DNA of 64,000 nt from Monomorium pharaonis (GCF_013373865.1 NC_050475.1:2371001-2435000); one strand, 5' to 3'. Positions 51,960-64,000 are shown, counted from the first letter of the stretch. Numbers and translations are program-made. Notes: generated from the letters alone by a model not told the origin.

Positions 51960-53319
51960 ATGTCGAAGAGAGGTAAGTCCGCTATCGGGCACAAAATCCG
52001 GGAAAATCGGTATCGGGATGATGCCATCGGTCCCAAGTGTAAGGACGGGAGGATGGAGATTTGTCTTGCACGCGCGATAAGACGAGACGTTGCTTTATTA
52101 GTGAAGGAAAGAACGAAAATAGAAGATGCTTCTGATACCACTGTCTCAATGCATTATTTGTTGTTTCCTAAGGACGTGGTGGATCGGCTGGAGCCAAGTT
52201 CAGGATATCCTTGGGTCTACCGGTTGGTGCGGTCATCAATTGCGCTGATAACACTGGTGAGTGTGGGAAAAAAAAGAGATCACCTTTCGCATGATTCCTA
52301 ACCTCAAGGGGTAACTGCGCGATTCGCGAACGAGACGAGCACATGGGTGTTGACTGTCGTTTGTGATTGTCAAATAATTTTTATGATCATTCTGTGTTTT
52401 CGAGTCTGTCGATTGACTTGGTAAGTTCATTGCCTACTCGCTAGACTGGGCCTATCAGACCAAAAAAATTAATACCACAATTTCTAAGCATCGATTAAAA
52501 TTACTTTAACACAACGCTGTCTTGTGTTCGATTTGTCTCTTGAGTTTTTATCTTTCTGAATGTTTATACTATGGTTCTTTATATTTTACAATAAAAGTAA
52601 AGTATTTGATACAGTTATGTGCATTACATAGTTATTGCACTGTACTTTTTTGAGATTGTAATGTTTGTTACAAGATTGATTTATGTAATCATAAATTGAA
52701 GGGTCTTGTTATCGTCGAATAAGCATGTTAATTAGTTGCTGGACAAAAGATAGACTTCTCTATTCTACAGCAGATCATACACTTGAAAGATTTGTTGTAT
52801 GACAAATGTGACAATACCCTTATATAAGATATAATTTTCAATTGGAAGATATTTTTTTAAATCTTTAATTCTCATAATATGTAGTTCTGTAATGATGCTG
52901 TTATTTTTTTAGGTGCCAAGAACTTGTATGTTATCGCAGTGCAGGGTATCAAGGGCCGCCTGAATCGCCTACCAGCTGCAGGATCTGGCGATATGATTGT
53001 TGCAACTGTGAAAAAGGGAAAGCCTGAACTTAGGAAAAAGGGTGAATATAACTGCTATGCTATTCATTTTTTTCTTTTTAAGACTTTTAAGGACTATAGC
53101 AAATGCGTGTGTACTGTTGTAGTGATGCCTGCGGTGGTCATACGGCAGCGAAAACCGTTTCGGAGGAAGGATGGGACGTTCATATACTTTGAGGACAACG
53201 CCGGTGTAATTGTCAACAATAAGGGTGAGATGAAGGGATCGGCTATTACGGGACCTGTTGCGAAGGAATGCGCAGATTTGTGGCCAAGGATCGCGTCCAA
53301 CGCCAGCAGCATCGCGTAA
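51960..53319 (+). CDS. RpL23: Ribosomal protein L23 (uL14), large cytosolic subunit
   Basis: Component of the 60S subunit near the factor-binding and subunit-interface region. Exons: 51960-51972, 52173-52256, 52913-53041, 53123-53319; 423 nt, exactly 140 aa, the universal length for this protein. It begins [20 protein letters not shown], continues with [44 protein letters not shown] and [20 protein letters not shown], and ends [12 protein letters not shown]. The 13-nt first coding exon and intron 1 just after the start are typical for ribosomal protein genes. The last intron (53042-53122) is 81 nt and stop-free in frame. An AATAAA follows at 53354. Confidence 0.98.
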
Positions 53320-53353
53320 TTCACATCCTGTATAAATATATTGTCCTTTACAA

Positions 53354-53359
53354 AATAAA
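53354..53359 (+). terminator. Candidate polyadenylation signal of RpL23
   Basis: AATAAA 35 nt after the RpL23 stop codon. The short 3' UTR is typical of ribosomal protein genes. Confidence 0.65.
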
Positions 53360-53399
53360 TACAAAAATAAGTAATACAACTGCATTAAGTGTCCATTTT

Positions 53400-55006
53400 A
53401 AATGCGTCACATACTTGTATTCAATATTTGTATGAAATATATTTAAAAAATCCTGGATTTTTCTAACGTTTATGAGTTTTTACGTTATATTTTATAGATT
53501 TTTGTCAAGAGTTAAAATTAGAATCTTGATGCAAAATTTGAAAAATTCAGTAAAACTTGCATTTATATCCGAACTCGTTCTTAAATAAAAATGAATATTA
53601 AATCGTCAAAATTTAAGAGGTACACATGTAAATTCCAAGTTTTAATTTTATATATCGTTACGTATTTATTCCAATATAAACTTTAATTTCTAGTAATTTA
53701 TTTCTTCTCTTTTTCCAGTTTAAAAATTAAGAAAAAAGCGAGCTGGAAATTAAAATTTATTTACATTGATAAAAAAATACAGGATTGTTAGTCATCGATC
53801 AAGTTTAGATCCTGTTGAAGTATTTTGGGCTGTTAATTGTCCAATTTGTGTGTAACCAATCGACAGCCTGTTCGCTGACAGTGGTGCCAATTGATAAATA
53901 ATCGCGTCACTAATTCGTTATCTTGGCTTCGAATCTAAACCGGGAAGTTGCGCCATTGCACTCGCTTCCTACGTCACTGGCAATTGAACTATCCGTATAA
54001 TAATCCGTATGTTATGTATACGTTTACCTCGTATGCGTATCGCATGTATTGCAATCGTATCCGTAGGCACGAATGAGAACGAATAAGTACAGTCATACAG
54101 CGTTTTGTCCGGTGAAAGTTTCGAGGTAAGTAGCTTCGTCGATCCCAGGGTGGATCATTCGTGTCCTCGCGTTTCCGAGCTTTTCGCGCACGAGCGACGA
54201 CGACGACGACGTCCCCGTCCCCGCGTTTATCGAGAGGACGATTTGAAACGAAGAGAGGAGACATTGCGCGCGTACAGCCGCATCGATATAGTGCGCTGCG
54301 TTACGTATGTTGATGGCCATTTTAACGGAGATGTAATTTCGCTTTAAAAAGAAGGGATAGGGGAAGAAAAAAAGGGCGAACGTAAACGGCGGAATTCGTG
54401 TAATTGCGTGACGACTCCGTTATCGTGAACTCGCACGATCAGCATCTCCGCGACGCGAGAGAGAGAGGGGGAAAAATATTTTTTTTTTTTACTTCTCTAG
54501 GATTGTGCTAACGAACGACGTTCGGTGCTAAATCGGTGATAAACGGTGTTACGTTCAGGAACACTTTATGTCTTCGTCTCCGAGGAAGAGTGTGACATCT
54601 CGCGATTAGCCGTGATGATTCGCATCGCGGAGTTGCACTGCGATTGGAAAGCGTTCTCTCAATCGTTTGTTGCGCTACGTTTTGCAGAAACCCAGAAAGA
54701 TAAACGATCTACTTTAAATTCAGTTTTGTCTTCGTAAAGTTGTGATGATAAAAATGCCTTGCAATGTTTCGTCTTTCTGAAATGTCAAACAACAAATTTA
54801 AAATTTCTTTAAAATAGATCACATTAAACAATCTATCTCAAATTCCACTTTAACCTTGCATAATTATTATTATTATGTTTGTTTTGCTGAAATGTCATGT
54901 AGTGTCAACATAAAGCTTCTTGAAAAAAGATTTCAATACTGTTTGTCCAAGTTGTAAGAATAAATCAGTTTATTATTATTTGTATTAATTAATAAACTGT
55001 TTTCAG
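53400..55006 (+). promoter_or_regulatory. RpL23-DCAF8 intergenic DNA, DCAF8 promoter and 5' UTR exon/intron
   Basis: AT-rich to about 53930, then a CG-richer block (about 53940-54480) that is the likely DCAF8 promoter. A strong donor (TCGAG/GTAAGTAG, exon end 54125) and an acceptor at 55005-55006 suggest a non-coding first exon followed by an 881-nt intron before the coding exon. Small open frames in this block (such as 54105-54347 and 54546-54737) are not supported as genes. Confidence 0.5.
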
Positions 55007-55108
55007 ATAATCTGGATATGTTGCTGGTGCAAGTTGTACTCGTTTGAAGAAATGGCCATTGGCAGTTAGGCCTAAACAAGAACACATATTTGAAATTTCG
55101 AAAATAAA

Positions 55109-56029
55109 ATGGACCCTGAAAGTAAACCTAACAACATCAGCAATGATACCGAGATAAGACTTTCTGACACCAAGGATTCCAAGGAAGACAGTGAAGAGCA
55201 ATCTAGAAAGGTGCAGTCGAATTCGCCAGAGGATCCAAACGTCTCGAGAAATGTGGACAGTTCTAGTAGTGTTACATCCAGGAGCGGTGTTACTTTAAAA
55301 GATGCTAGTCACGTAATTGAACTTGATGATAATATTATTTGTGGAGCTATGCAAAATGAACAACAACAAGCGAGCGAGCCTATGGAGCTCTCCACAGAGA
55401 ATGAGATCAAGACTAATAAGTGTGATAAGACTAACAATGTGTTGAAGGAGATTTTGTATGCTACTAGTTGCAATTCGATCGATTTGGAGGCAACTACCTC
55501 GCAGGATAACAGTCCATCTTCTTCTTGTATCAATGAGCCGAATACGTTGCACTCAGAGAATAAAATCAAGAGAAGTATCTCAAAGGGTCAGGGACACACT
55601 GGTAGCGGCACGTCGTTAGACAGAACGGATGACAGCTCGGACGAGGATTCGAGTAAGCGACTAAAATTGAATAAAAATGCACGTGACGCTAGTAATGCTA
55701 AAAACGTAAATGATGACACGGTGACGTTTCAAAGAAACAAATCAAAAGCGAAACAGCGAAATTATCGCAAGAGGCGAAACGTAATGAGTGACAATGAAGA
55801 CAGCTCCGGAAACACCTTATCTAATGAGGCAATGAGGGAAGCTGGTATTCTTGACGTGGATGAAGGTAATTTTTTGTGGCCTGTAAATTTTTGGTAGCAA
55901 AAGTGTTTCTTTCCTATTTATAATTTTGTTAATTATATTCAAGTTCTTCTTGAATATGATTAATATTCTTGTGTTCTTTATGAATAATAGGATATATCAA
56001 TTATTAAACATAAAATAATTTTCTATAAG

Positions 56030-56067
<38 letters not shown>

Positions 56068-58829
56068 ATTGTTATAATTTTAGAAAATGTTGCATCTGCC
56101 AGTACTAGAGATGAATCAGCCCAAAATGAGGTGTCAAACAGAAGTTCAGGAACTCATAGAGCGGGATCAGAGACACCTAATGACGAATCTGATCGATACA
56201 AAGATGAGAGAGGTATTTTATACTTTTTGTGCGTTCGCGGAGTTTGTTTGACAAAATGTAAGATGAGTGTTCTGACTGTTTGTTAGGCGAGTCGAATGAA
56301 TGGAGAGCGAGTAACGATGACGAATGGGATGAAGAGGAAGAAGATGAGGATGAGGACGAAGATATACCTCATTGCCTGAAGATTGAGAAGCCACCACCTA
56401 ATTGGCGTATAGTGCCAGAAGTGCTGAATCGTCAAATAGGTAGCAATCCTATGTTTCAAAGCAGATTCTATGGGTCTCTACATGCGGTAGAGCGGCTCGA
56501 GCTTATGTATCATTTGACCGAGCATCAGGTAAATTATTTTACCTTACATGAATGCTATATATTGAACTACACAAGATTTTTAAAATTAAGATTGACATTT
56601 TCTGAATTATTTATAGGGTTGCGTGAATGCCTTAAACTTCAATCAAAAAGGAAACTTGTTAGCGAGTGCCTCTGACGATTTAGCAGTTATTATTTGGGAC
56701 TGGGCCCTAGGGAAAAAACGTCACGGGTTTATGAGCGGTCATACAAGCAATATGTTTCAAGTACGTACTTACGATTGATGCATTATGATTGGAATGTTTT
56801 GTACTTATCTTGATATTGTTGCGTTGTATTCTTTTGCTGATCAGTTTTCGTAAATTGTACGTATTCAGGCCAAGTGGTTGCCATTAGATGTGGAATATCT
56901 TATGGTTACTTGTGCCAGAGATGGACAAGTACGTTTATTAGATCTTATACATGACAAATCGAAGAAATTGGCGGCGCATCGTGGACCATCACACAAATTG
57001 GCTGTGCATCCTGAAACACCTCAAGTAGTTTTTTCTGCTGGAGAAGACGCAAGGGTATTTGCTATAGATATTCGAGAGAGCAAACCAAACAAGTAAGTCA
57101 TTACGATTAAAAAGTTTAAATATATTTTTTTAAAGTTTTTATTTTTTATTTTTTATCTTTTGTGTCTACAACTCACAACATATAATATTAATTCTTTATA
57201 AAAGAAATATATATATGTGTAAATGTACTTTATCCACAGATTACTTTTAGTAAAGGAAAATACATCAGAGGTGCAATTGTTCAGTATACATTCTAATCCT
57301 TTTAATAGTAATGAATTTTGTGTTGGCGGTCGCTCTCATTTCGTGAGAGTGTACGATCGACGAAAAGTTGCGACACCGCTTTATAAATTGTGTCCCGATC
57401 ATTTGGTACGTAGTTGCATTGTATCGTAATCTTATTAAAAAAATTTACTATTTAAAGTAGAACAGTGTAGTTCTTTTTCATGTATGTTTAATTTTACATA
57501 TGTAATTTTAGACAGGAAATAAGCACGCGCACGTAACGTGCGCTGTATATAATCACAATGGAACCGAGATTCTTGCATCGTATAATGACGAGGATATATA
57601 TCTATTTGACAGATTAATGTCGTCAAACGTGTCGTGCGTAGATTATGCTCACAGATATCAGGGTCATAGAAATAGTGCAACTGGTATGTTACACATAAAA
57701 TAAAATGTTGCATTTTATATTATAAACTGTAAATCTTTTTAATTCTTTGACCTCTTGTAAGTTTCAATGGAGAAAACTAACATTTAATAACAGAATTAAG
57801 TGGAATACCTTATAATTAATTTTCATGTTTTTGTTTTAGAAATTATTTTCTATAATTTCTTTTGAAATTTGCTAATACAGTCAGAAAGTGATATAATATA
57901 ATTTATTAATATTTTATTTTACATGTTTGATTGTAGTAAAGGGAGTCAATTTCTTCGGACCTAAAAGCGAATATGTTATATCTGGATCCGATTGCGGTAA
58001 CATATTTATTTGGGATAAAAATACGGAAGCTGTTGTTCAGTGGATGGCAGGAGATAAGCAAGGAGTTGTGAGTTTCTTGTTTCGCATATCTGATGAACAA
58101 ATTTTTCTTTTCCGCAATGCAGAAAAGAAAATAGCAGTCTTTTTTTAAAATTAATTTATAGGTAAATTGTTTGGAAGGACACCCGCATATTCCAATTCTT
58201 GCAACAAGTGGATTGGATTACGATGTTAAAATTTGGGTGCCTTCTTGTGGAGAACCTCCGACAATGAAATCATTCGCAAATGTATGTATAGATACGGAAA
58301 TCTTTTTACATCTCTTGTTTTTGTTTATTAGATTTTTGCACATTTGTCGTTTTTCTGTTTATTTTGTTATATGATGTAATAATTTTTTGTATTACATTTC
58401 TAAAACATTTCTTAAAACAAAACATTTGGAAAATACAAGCAAGATAATTGAATACAATATATTAGTTGCACATTGTATGACTTACATTTTTTTTTAAGTG
58501 TGTCAAATCCAATGCAAGAAACAGGAAGCAAGAAAATGTGCCTGATTCATTCGATGGCCAATTACTTTGGATTTTACTAAGACATATTCGTCACAGAGAG
58601 AGAGTACGTGTAAGTAATATATAGGCACTTGTTATTGATATCACAATTATTCCATCGTTGTCCCCTTTAGAATCTTTATACACGTTACGGATTTGAGGGC
58701 CCAAATCGAGATGAAAATGATGATGATGAAGATTATCACTTCGATTCCTCGAGGGACAGTTCCTCTGATGACAGTGATAATCAATCGGAAGGTGATGACG
58801 TTAGAAGAATACAGTGCCCTCCATCTTAA
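55109..58829 (+). CDS. DCAF8: DDB1- and CUL4-associated factor 8 (WD40 protein)
   Basis: WD40 protein thought to act as a CUL4-DDB1 ubiquitin ligase receptor. Exons: 55007-55865 (start 55109), 56084-56212, 56287-56528, 56617-56760, 56869-57092, 57240-57405, 57512-57683, 57937-58067, 58162-58281, 58499-58609, 58671-58829; 2355 nt, 784 aa (human about 600, the difference being a longer acidic N terminus). Residues 1-330 are Ser/Asp/Glu-rich and probably disordered, with a basic patch KQRNYRKRRN and an acidic run after NEWRASNDDEWDEEEED. The propeller starts at GSNPMFQSRFYGSLHAVERL, and includes NQKGNLLASASDDLAVIIWDW, HRGPSHKLAVHPETP, VYDRRKV and ISGSDCGNIFIWDK. The C terminus is acidic (DSSRDSSSDDSDNQSEGDD). 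A (TA)16 tract lies next to the second coding-exon acceptor. A polyadenylation signal is at 58906. Confidence 0.94.
56031..56062. repeat. TA dinucleotide repeat next to a DCAF8 splice acceptor
   Basis: About 16 uninterrupted TA units ending 20 nt before the acceptor at 56083. Confidence 0.9.
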
Positions 58830-58905
58830 AGTTGTTTAACGTAATTTGATATTATGAGGGGGAGTTATATAGCGTTCAAGGCATTCATATTAGTCGTTTC
58901 ATGAT

Positions 58906-58911
58906 AATAAA
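58906..58911 (+). terminator. Candidate polyadenylation signal of DCAF8
   Basis: AATAAA 77 nt after the DCAF8 stop codon; no other strong candidate was seen nearer to the stop. Confidence 0.55.
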
Positions 58912-60005
58912 TTCTACTGGATTAATGTGTCAATAGCTTTATATAGTGGAGTGTATAGCAGGGGACTGCAACGTATCAATTAAACTTCGTATTCTAGTTG
59001 CGATTGATCTTTTTTATCAGCTGGAAATAATCGGTAGTGTGAACTACACACAAGTAGTTTACAGTTGTATTGTAATTTTTGAATATATGTATGTTGAAAT
59101 GAAAGATAAAGGCTATGTTTTGATAAGATGTATGGCAACCGATGGAAAGAAGAGAAATGGGAGAAACTTATTTCATAATAAGTTGCAACCACAATTATAA
59201 AGCCGGAAGAAATGCATAAAATTTGTCAGCATTTGTTATAATTAACATTACCTCTGTTCATTGTAAATTTTCTTATTTATACGTATATTTAATATAACGT
59301 TAAAAATCACGCTTTTTGATTTAGGATTAATTTGTTATTTTAAAAAGTGATGTAATAGTAAAATATATTATAAATTTGTCAATAATCCCAACTCCACAAT
59401 TAACATTTTTAAGAAATAATACAATTATTTATATTTGATGCTTGATTTTATCTGCTTTAATAAGACAGATGAATTTTAAAGAAATATTTAAAATTTTTGG
59501 CAACTATAACCAACTAACCTTTCGTGCAATCGATATGTCAGTCGGTAACGTCACAATCTTTAATTATCTTCAAAGTTCACCTTGGTTCACCTGAATCGCG
59601 GTCGAGGCTGCCGCCATCTGGCGTGCGATCGCCGAGGGAAGGGTGGGGGCTGTTGCGCGCATGACCAATCGGACGCGTCCGCTTTCTCCTATCCTCGTCT
59701 GCCCCGTCGGCTGGCCTCTACGCACGTAGTAGGAATACCGAATATCACTGACGTGTCCCCGTGCGAGGATCGTCTACGTACGTGCGTGCAATTCGTCGGC
59801 AGCTCGCCCCGCGCGCTTCGCTTTGCCTCGCCTCGCCTAGCGAATCGAAGAATTAGCCGGGCAATACCGCCAGTCATTGGGCTGTACTGCGAGCGAACGT
59901 GACATCCCGTGTGCGTGTGCGACGCGTCGATCGTCCTAGAGAGGTGAAGAGGAGAGAGCCAACCACCTCCGTATCGAGGCCCCTGTTAAGCGAAGCAGCA
60001 AAATC
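58912..60005 (+). promoter_or_regulatory. DCAF8-Bax inhibitor intergenic DNA and Bax inhibitor-1 promoter
   Basis: AT-rich DNA to about 59530 with nothing recognised, then a CG-rich block (about 59580-60005) that runs straight into the Bax inhibitor-1 start codon and must contain its promoter and 5' UTR. The 106-codon frame at 59582-59902 lies inside this block and ends before the start codon, so it is most likely chance or an upstream frame. Confidence 0.55.
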
Positions 60006-60157
60006 ATGGCATCGTCAACGATCCCGAATCTGAACGCCTTCTTTAACTCGTTCAGTACTACGCTGTGAGTATCGCCCCCGCAATCGAAAGATTGACGGAT
60101 GCACCAATTTAATTGGAAACGCGAGGATATGTTTATCCGAGATTCTCTCTTCCTCTT

Positions 60158-60216
<59 letters not shown>

Positions 60217-63200
60217 CTCTGTCTCTCTCTCGCTCTCGCTCTCGCTCGCGCGCGCGCGTCCGCGAAACCGTCGGTCTCGTGACGCAATTTTCACGATGAC
60301 GGGACGATTCGTTTCTTCGTTGCCTCTTCGTGTCCTCATTAAAAAAAAAAAAAAAAAAGAGGGGAAGCGATGTTCATCGTAATAATTTCGCGATAGCAAT
60401 CGCCATATCGTTATGCATTCCCGCGACCTTCGGTTCCGATGCGGAAGGTGCTTTGGAAAAATTTGCAAGAGCCACGACCGACGTCGTAGATAACGCGCGG
60501 CGCGGCGTAGTTGCGTCGCGCATTGTACATCGTCCATCTATGTAGCTGGTAGTGAAAGCGAAGGACTGACACCGAAAGAAAGCTCTCTTTCTCATCGATG
60601 ACAACATTTTTTCGAGAATAAAATGGAAACCGATCTCTCTCGAATCTTCCTTTCCCCTCCCCATTTCCTCTTCCTCTTTCCGCCTTCCAAGCGTCGTTTC
60701 ACTTCGAACACCCTGTATAGGAAACTTTTTTCCCAGATCCATACGTGTTGTTTTTAACCGCGTTACGTCGCGCTTTTTGCACATGTGGAACGGCGCAGGT
60801 GACTTCGACGAAACTCCGATTAACGTGATCGACAGCGATTCACTTACCGGACGACAGCCGTGCCGTTAACTTCGTTAACGTCGACGGAACTATTGATTTT
60901 TCGTTATTTCGTTGTACGGAGATAGAAAAAAAAAGGATTTGGGAGAGGACGAATTGAAAGTTCAGTAATAATAAAGCCGTGAAATCCGATTAAACGTTTT
61001 AATAATATCGCCCAATATTTAATTTGTATTAATATTAAATAATCGAGTATTAAACGATTACTAAATATCATGTTAACTAAATATTTAATTAGTGAAACTA
61101 TTTTATTAAAGCTTGGTAGTTAAATTTTATTTTTATTACCAAACTCTTTTCTTTGTTTCTACCACGAAAGAATTCGAAAAAAATGGAATTTGAAAGACAA
61201 AAAATTCTAAGAAAAAGATATGAAGTTAGTTAAATCGAGATTAAAGTTAATCTACATTGATAGAAGTGGGTATAAATTGGAAAGGGGAGGGACGGAAGAT
61301 GAAAGAATTTCGAGAAGAGAACTTTCTGCGGACGAGAGGAAAAACGTATGCGCCCTGGAAAAGGAGAAAAGATGCTGCAATTAAGAATGTTTCCAAAACG
61401 GTACCCAATTGAATCGGTCCCTCACACCTCGTTTCATTGACTTTGTTTCGTAAACTTGCGACGAAATTGATAACGTGACCGCGATACTCCCGTCATTCGT
61501 TCAGGCTGACTTTGATTAAACTCCGATTATTTTAATCACCGATCGATTCATCAAGCGATATCTGTTGGCGCCTCTTAACATGGATAGAACAACAAAGAGT
61601 TTGGTAATGTAATAAGAATCTTTTTTTATTGATTCGTTTAACGTAACGTAAAAAAAAGATTAAATTAGGGACAACAAATCGTGCGGTTGGAAATTTTCGT
61701 TTTGGGCGACTCTGCCGATTGATTGGATCGAAGTCATCCTCTAAAATGTCATTAACGACTGAATGAGGTGACACCGCGACTGCATAGAATTTTTTTTACA
61801 GTCAAGCACGTTGGAACTGCATTGCAGATATAAATAGGCCTCCCACGAGTGAGGCCTTGGATCAACTTTCCAGGCGAGATGAAAAAAAAAGGCGTCTTAA
61901 AATCATGAACCGCTTCTCCTGTTTAACTTAACTGCGCGTCCAACAAAGCTGTTCATAACCAGGACTGAATGTACAAAGATGATCGCGAGAGCAGAGGAGG
62001 AAAGTTATGCATGCTATTTATATATTACGTTTATGAGGATAGATAGTCGGCGAAAGATCTGTCTTAGAGTCTCGATGATAAGTTCGATCGAAATATGAAA
62101 CCTCCGGCTTATATACGAAATTTGATCTTTAAGATTAAGTGTAGAGGATGCACTGGCCTTCCTTTCTGCGATTGACGCGAGCTAGAATCCCTACTGCAAT
62201 ATTAGAGTTTCTTCACGACGACATAAATAATCGATATTGCGAGACGAGAGAATCTTGGAAAACAAATTGAGGACGCCAATGGAGCAGTGACACAACTGGC
62301 AACAATAAAAGTTTACAGAAATACTTTTTTTTTTGCGCAGAAATTCGCCAGTCAAGCAACACTTGAAGAATGTTTACGGCTGCCTGTCCCTGTCCACCGT
62401 GTCGGCAGCCGCTGGAGCTTACGTGCACATGTACACGCAGCTCCTGCAGGCTAATCTGCTGACGACCATCGGCACCATGGGCCTCCTCATCGCGCTGATG
62501 TCCACACCTTACGATGGCAAGAATCAGAAGCTACGTCTCGGCTACCTCCTGGGATTCACATTTCTGTCCGGTCTCGGTTTGGGGCCTCTGCTCGAATTGG
62601 TGGTCAGCATAGATCCGAGTATCGTGATGACAGCGCTAGTCGGTGAGCCAATTGTTTATTGATCTACCTTGTATATTTCGTCAATTCGTTTTTGCTATAC
62701 ACTGACCGAGATCGATGGTAAAAAATGTTTAAACATGCAAGAAATCTTTGTGGAAGTAGTATTGAAATAAAGATGTAATTTAACGTTGATACGAGCGATG
62801 AAATGTTTACAGGTACGACGGTCATCTTTGTTTCCTTCAGCCTTTCCGCGCTCTTGGCTCCACGTGGCCGTTGGCTGTACCTCGGCGGCATTTTGATGAG
62901 CATGCTGAACATCATGCTTATATCCTCCTTCGTTAATCTATTCTTGCGCTCATTCTTCATCATGCAGGCGCACTTGTATCTGGGATTCTTTTTAATGTGC
63001 GGCTTCGTTATTTACGACACGCAACTGATCATCGAGAAGTATCACATGGGCAGCAGGGATTTTATCATGCACTCCTTGGACTTATTCATCGACTTTGTGA
63101 GCGTTTTCCGACACCTCCTTGTGATACTTACACAAAAGGTAACTTATTCCGACGAATTAACGATCTTTTTGCAGAGATGATGCTACCGTATTTTCGCTGG

Positions 63201-63722
63201 TTCAAAAGGAATTTGGTTAAACAGATTATCTTAGATTGGCAATTAATTATTTATGATGTAACATATTTTCATCAGTTTAAAATAACTCGAATAGAAACGG
63301 ATAACGCGAATTAGAAAAATCGATAACAGCTACGTTATCAGGGTGTGTTTTTTACGGACTCGGTTTATGTTGGCACTAAGTAGATTAAAAAGATCGATCA
63401 GTTAGCACTAAAGTAAAAGTCATAATATAGAATAATAATAACGAAGATATCTCGGGCGTCATCACGGGAAAAAAGTACTCGAGTAAAAAAAAATTTTGTT
63501 TTATCCATAACAGAATCGTATCTCTGTATTTTTTTGAAGAAATTTAGATTGCATATTTTATTATGAATAAAAAAATCTTATAGAGATAAACTACTTTGCT
63601 ACATTTTTAGTTAGAGATACGTATCAATAGAATATTTTTTTGAAAATTTTTGCAAAATTTTCATATTGTTTTTTCTCTGATTTCAGGAATTGTCCAAGGA
63701 CTCGCGCAAGCGTAAAGATTGA
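60006..63722 (+). CDS. BI-1: Bax inhibitor-1 (TMBIM6 family)
   Basis: ER membrane protein of the TMBIM/BI-1 family that limits ER-stress-induced cell death and influences ER calcium. Exons: 60006-60064, 62341-62642, 62813-63138, 63687-63722; 723 nt, 240 aa (human 237). It starts MASSTIPNLNAFFNSFSTTL, then NSPVKQHLKNVYGCL. It has six to seven hydrophobic segments with family signatures GFTFLSGLGLGPLLE, FLMCGFVIYDTQLIIEK and MHSLDLFIDFVSVFRHLL. It ends in a short basic tail ELSKDSRKRKD, as usual for the family. The 2.3-kb first intron starts with a CT-rich microsatellite and contains no recognisable gene. Confidence 0.96.
60144..60256. repeat. TC/CG-type microsatellite in BI-1 intron 1
   Basis: Long run of TCTCTC with interspersed GCTCTC and CGCG units, 80 nt after the intron donor. 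Apparent reading frames of serine/leucine or arginine/glutamate repeats across it are artefacts. Confidence 0.9.
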
Positions 63723-64000
63723 GCGAAGAAAAAAAACAAGACGGGTGAATGGCGGTGCATTCAAGTAAATCCATAAAACTAGAGGTCTTCATGTAATCTA
63801 TCCATACCTAGGTATCTCTGTGTACATATACATACCGGAAAAATTATATAAATATTACTGATATACACCACGTCATACGTATGCATAACATCTCTTTAGC
63901 GAACGCGATTACGAGACTATATATTTACTATATTGAAAAAAAAGAGGAAAATATTAAATACAGTTCGTTTACTACAAAAGAATGTCGGCTTCTCTCTTAC
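63723..64000 (+). other. 3' UTR of Bax inhibitor-1 (window ends inside or just after it)
   Basis: AT-rich sequence directly after the stop codon. No canonical AATAAA was found before the window ends, so the poly(A) site may lie beyond it or use a variant such as ATTAAA near 63953. Confidence 0.5.

Noticed and set aside
52015..52140. Possible C/D-box snoRNA in RpL23 intron 1 (TGATG...CTGA)
   Set aside because: Spacing is too long, there is no terminal stem, and no guide region could be supported.
59582..59902. 106-codon frame upstream of BI-1
   Set aside because: Lies within the CG-rich promoter, has no similarity to known proteins, and ends 104 nt before the BI-1 start.
60015..60382. Overlapping Arg/Glu-rich and Ser/Leu-rich frames in BI-1 intron 1
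   Set aside because: Direct translation of the TC microsatellite on both strands.

Overview
The window looks like insect nuclear DNA, most likely hymenopteran and ant-like. Every recognisable gene is a spliced, animal-type orthologue. Non-coding DNA is very AT-rich, while the promoter regions are short CpG-rich islands with (TC)n/(GA)n tracts, and small foldback (MITE-like) repeats are scattered through it. The species call is inference from general character and cannot be proven here. There are no bacterial features, CRISPR arrays, rRNA, convincing tRNAs or large intact transposons.

Eight protein genes were assembled by hand from GT/AG splice sites. Each model gives a whole number of codons from start to stop. 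In order: RalGAP beta subunit (+, 1003-9521, 1533 aa); an ABCC1-type multidrug resistance-associated protein, MRP (+, 16247-35957, 1538 aa per isoform); CLPTM1 (-, 40726-43931); DTL/Cdt2 (+, 44732-48065, 652 aa); acylglycerol kinase AGK (-, 48785-51022, 432 aa); ribosomal protein L23/uL14 (+, 51960-53319, 140 aa); DCAF8 (+, 55109-58829, 784 aa); and Bax inhibitor-1 (+, 60006-63722, 240 aa). CLPTM1/DTL and AGK/RpL23 are head-to-head pairs with 0.8-0.9 kb between start codons. MRP/CLPTM1 and DTL/AGK are tail-to-tail. About 6.7 kb of non-coding DNA separates RalGAPB from the MRP start codon.

The main discovery is inside MRP. Between 28.9 and 32.5 kb lie three tandem alternative versions of one internal exon, each exactly 221 nt and 74 residues. 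Each would supply one transmembrane helix plus the cytoplasmic loop and start of the next helix in the second membrane domain. All share the phase and a core of FFDTTPxGRI, but the membrane half diverges. Length arithmetic means exactly one copy can be used per mRNA: two copies, or none, shift the frame. This is a mutually exclusive exon array that should let one transporter gene make three drug or conjugate pumps. A duplicated intronic element with a splice-acceptor-like start lies between variants 2 and 3.

DTL and DCAF8 are both substrate receptors of the CUL4-DDB1 ubiquitin ligase and lie about 7 kb apart. DTL carries a PCNA-binding-like motif near its C terminus. The other products are ordinary cell machinery: Ral GTPase control, mitochondrial lipid kinase, ribosome, and ER membrane proteins. 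Foldback repeats occur upstream of RalGAPB, in a CLPTM1 intron, and in the CLPTM1/DTL and AGK/RpL23 divergent promoters.
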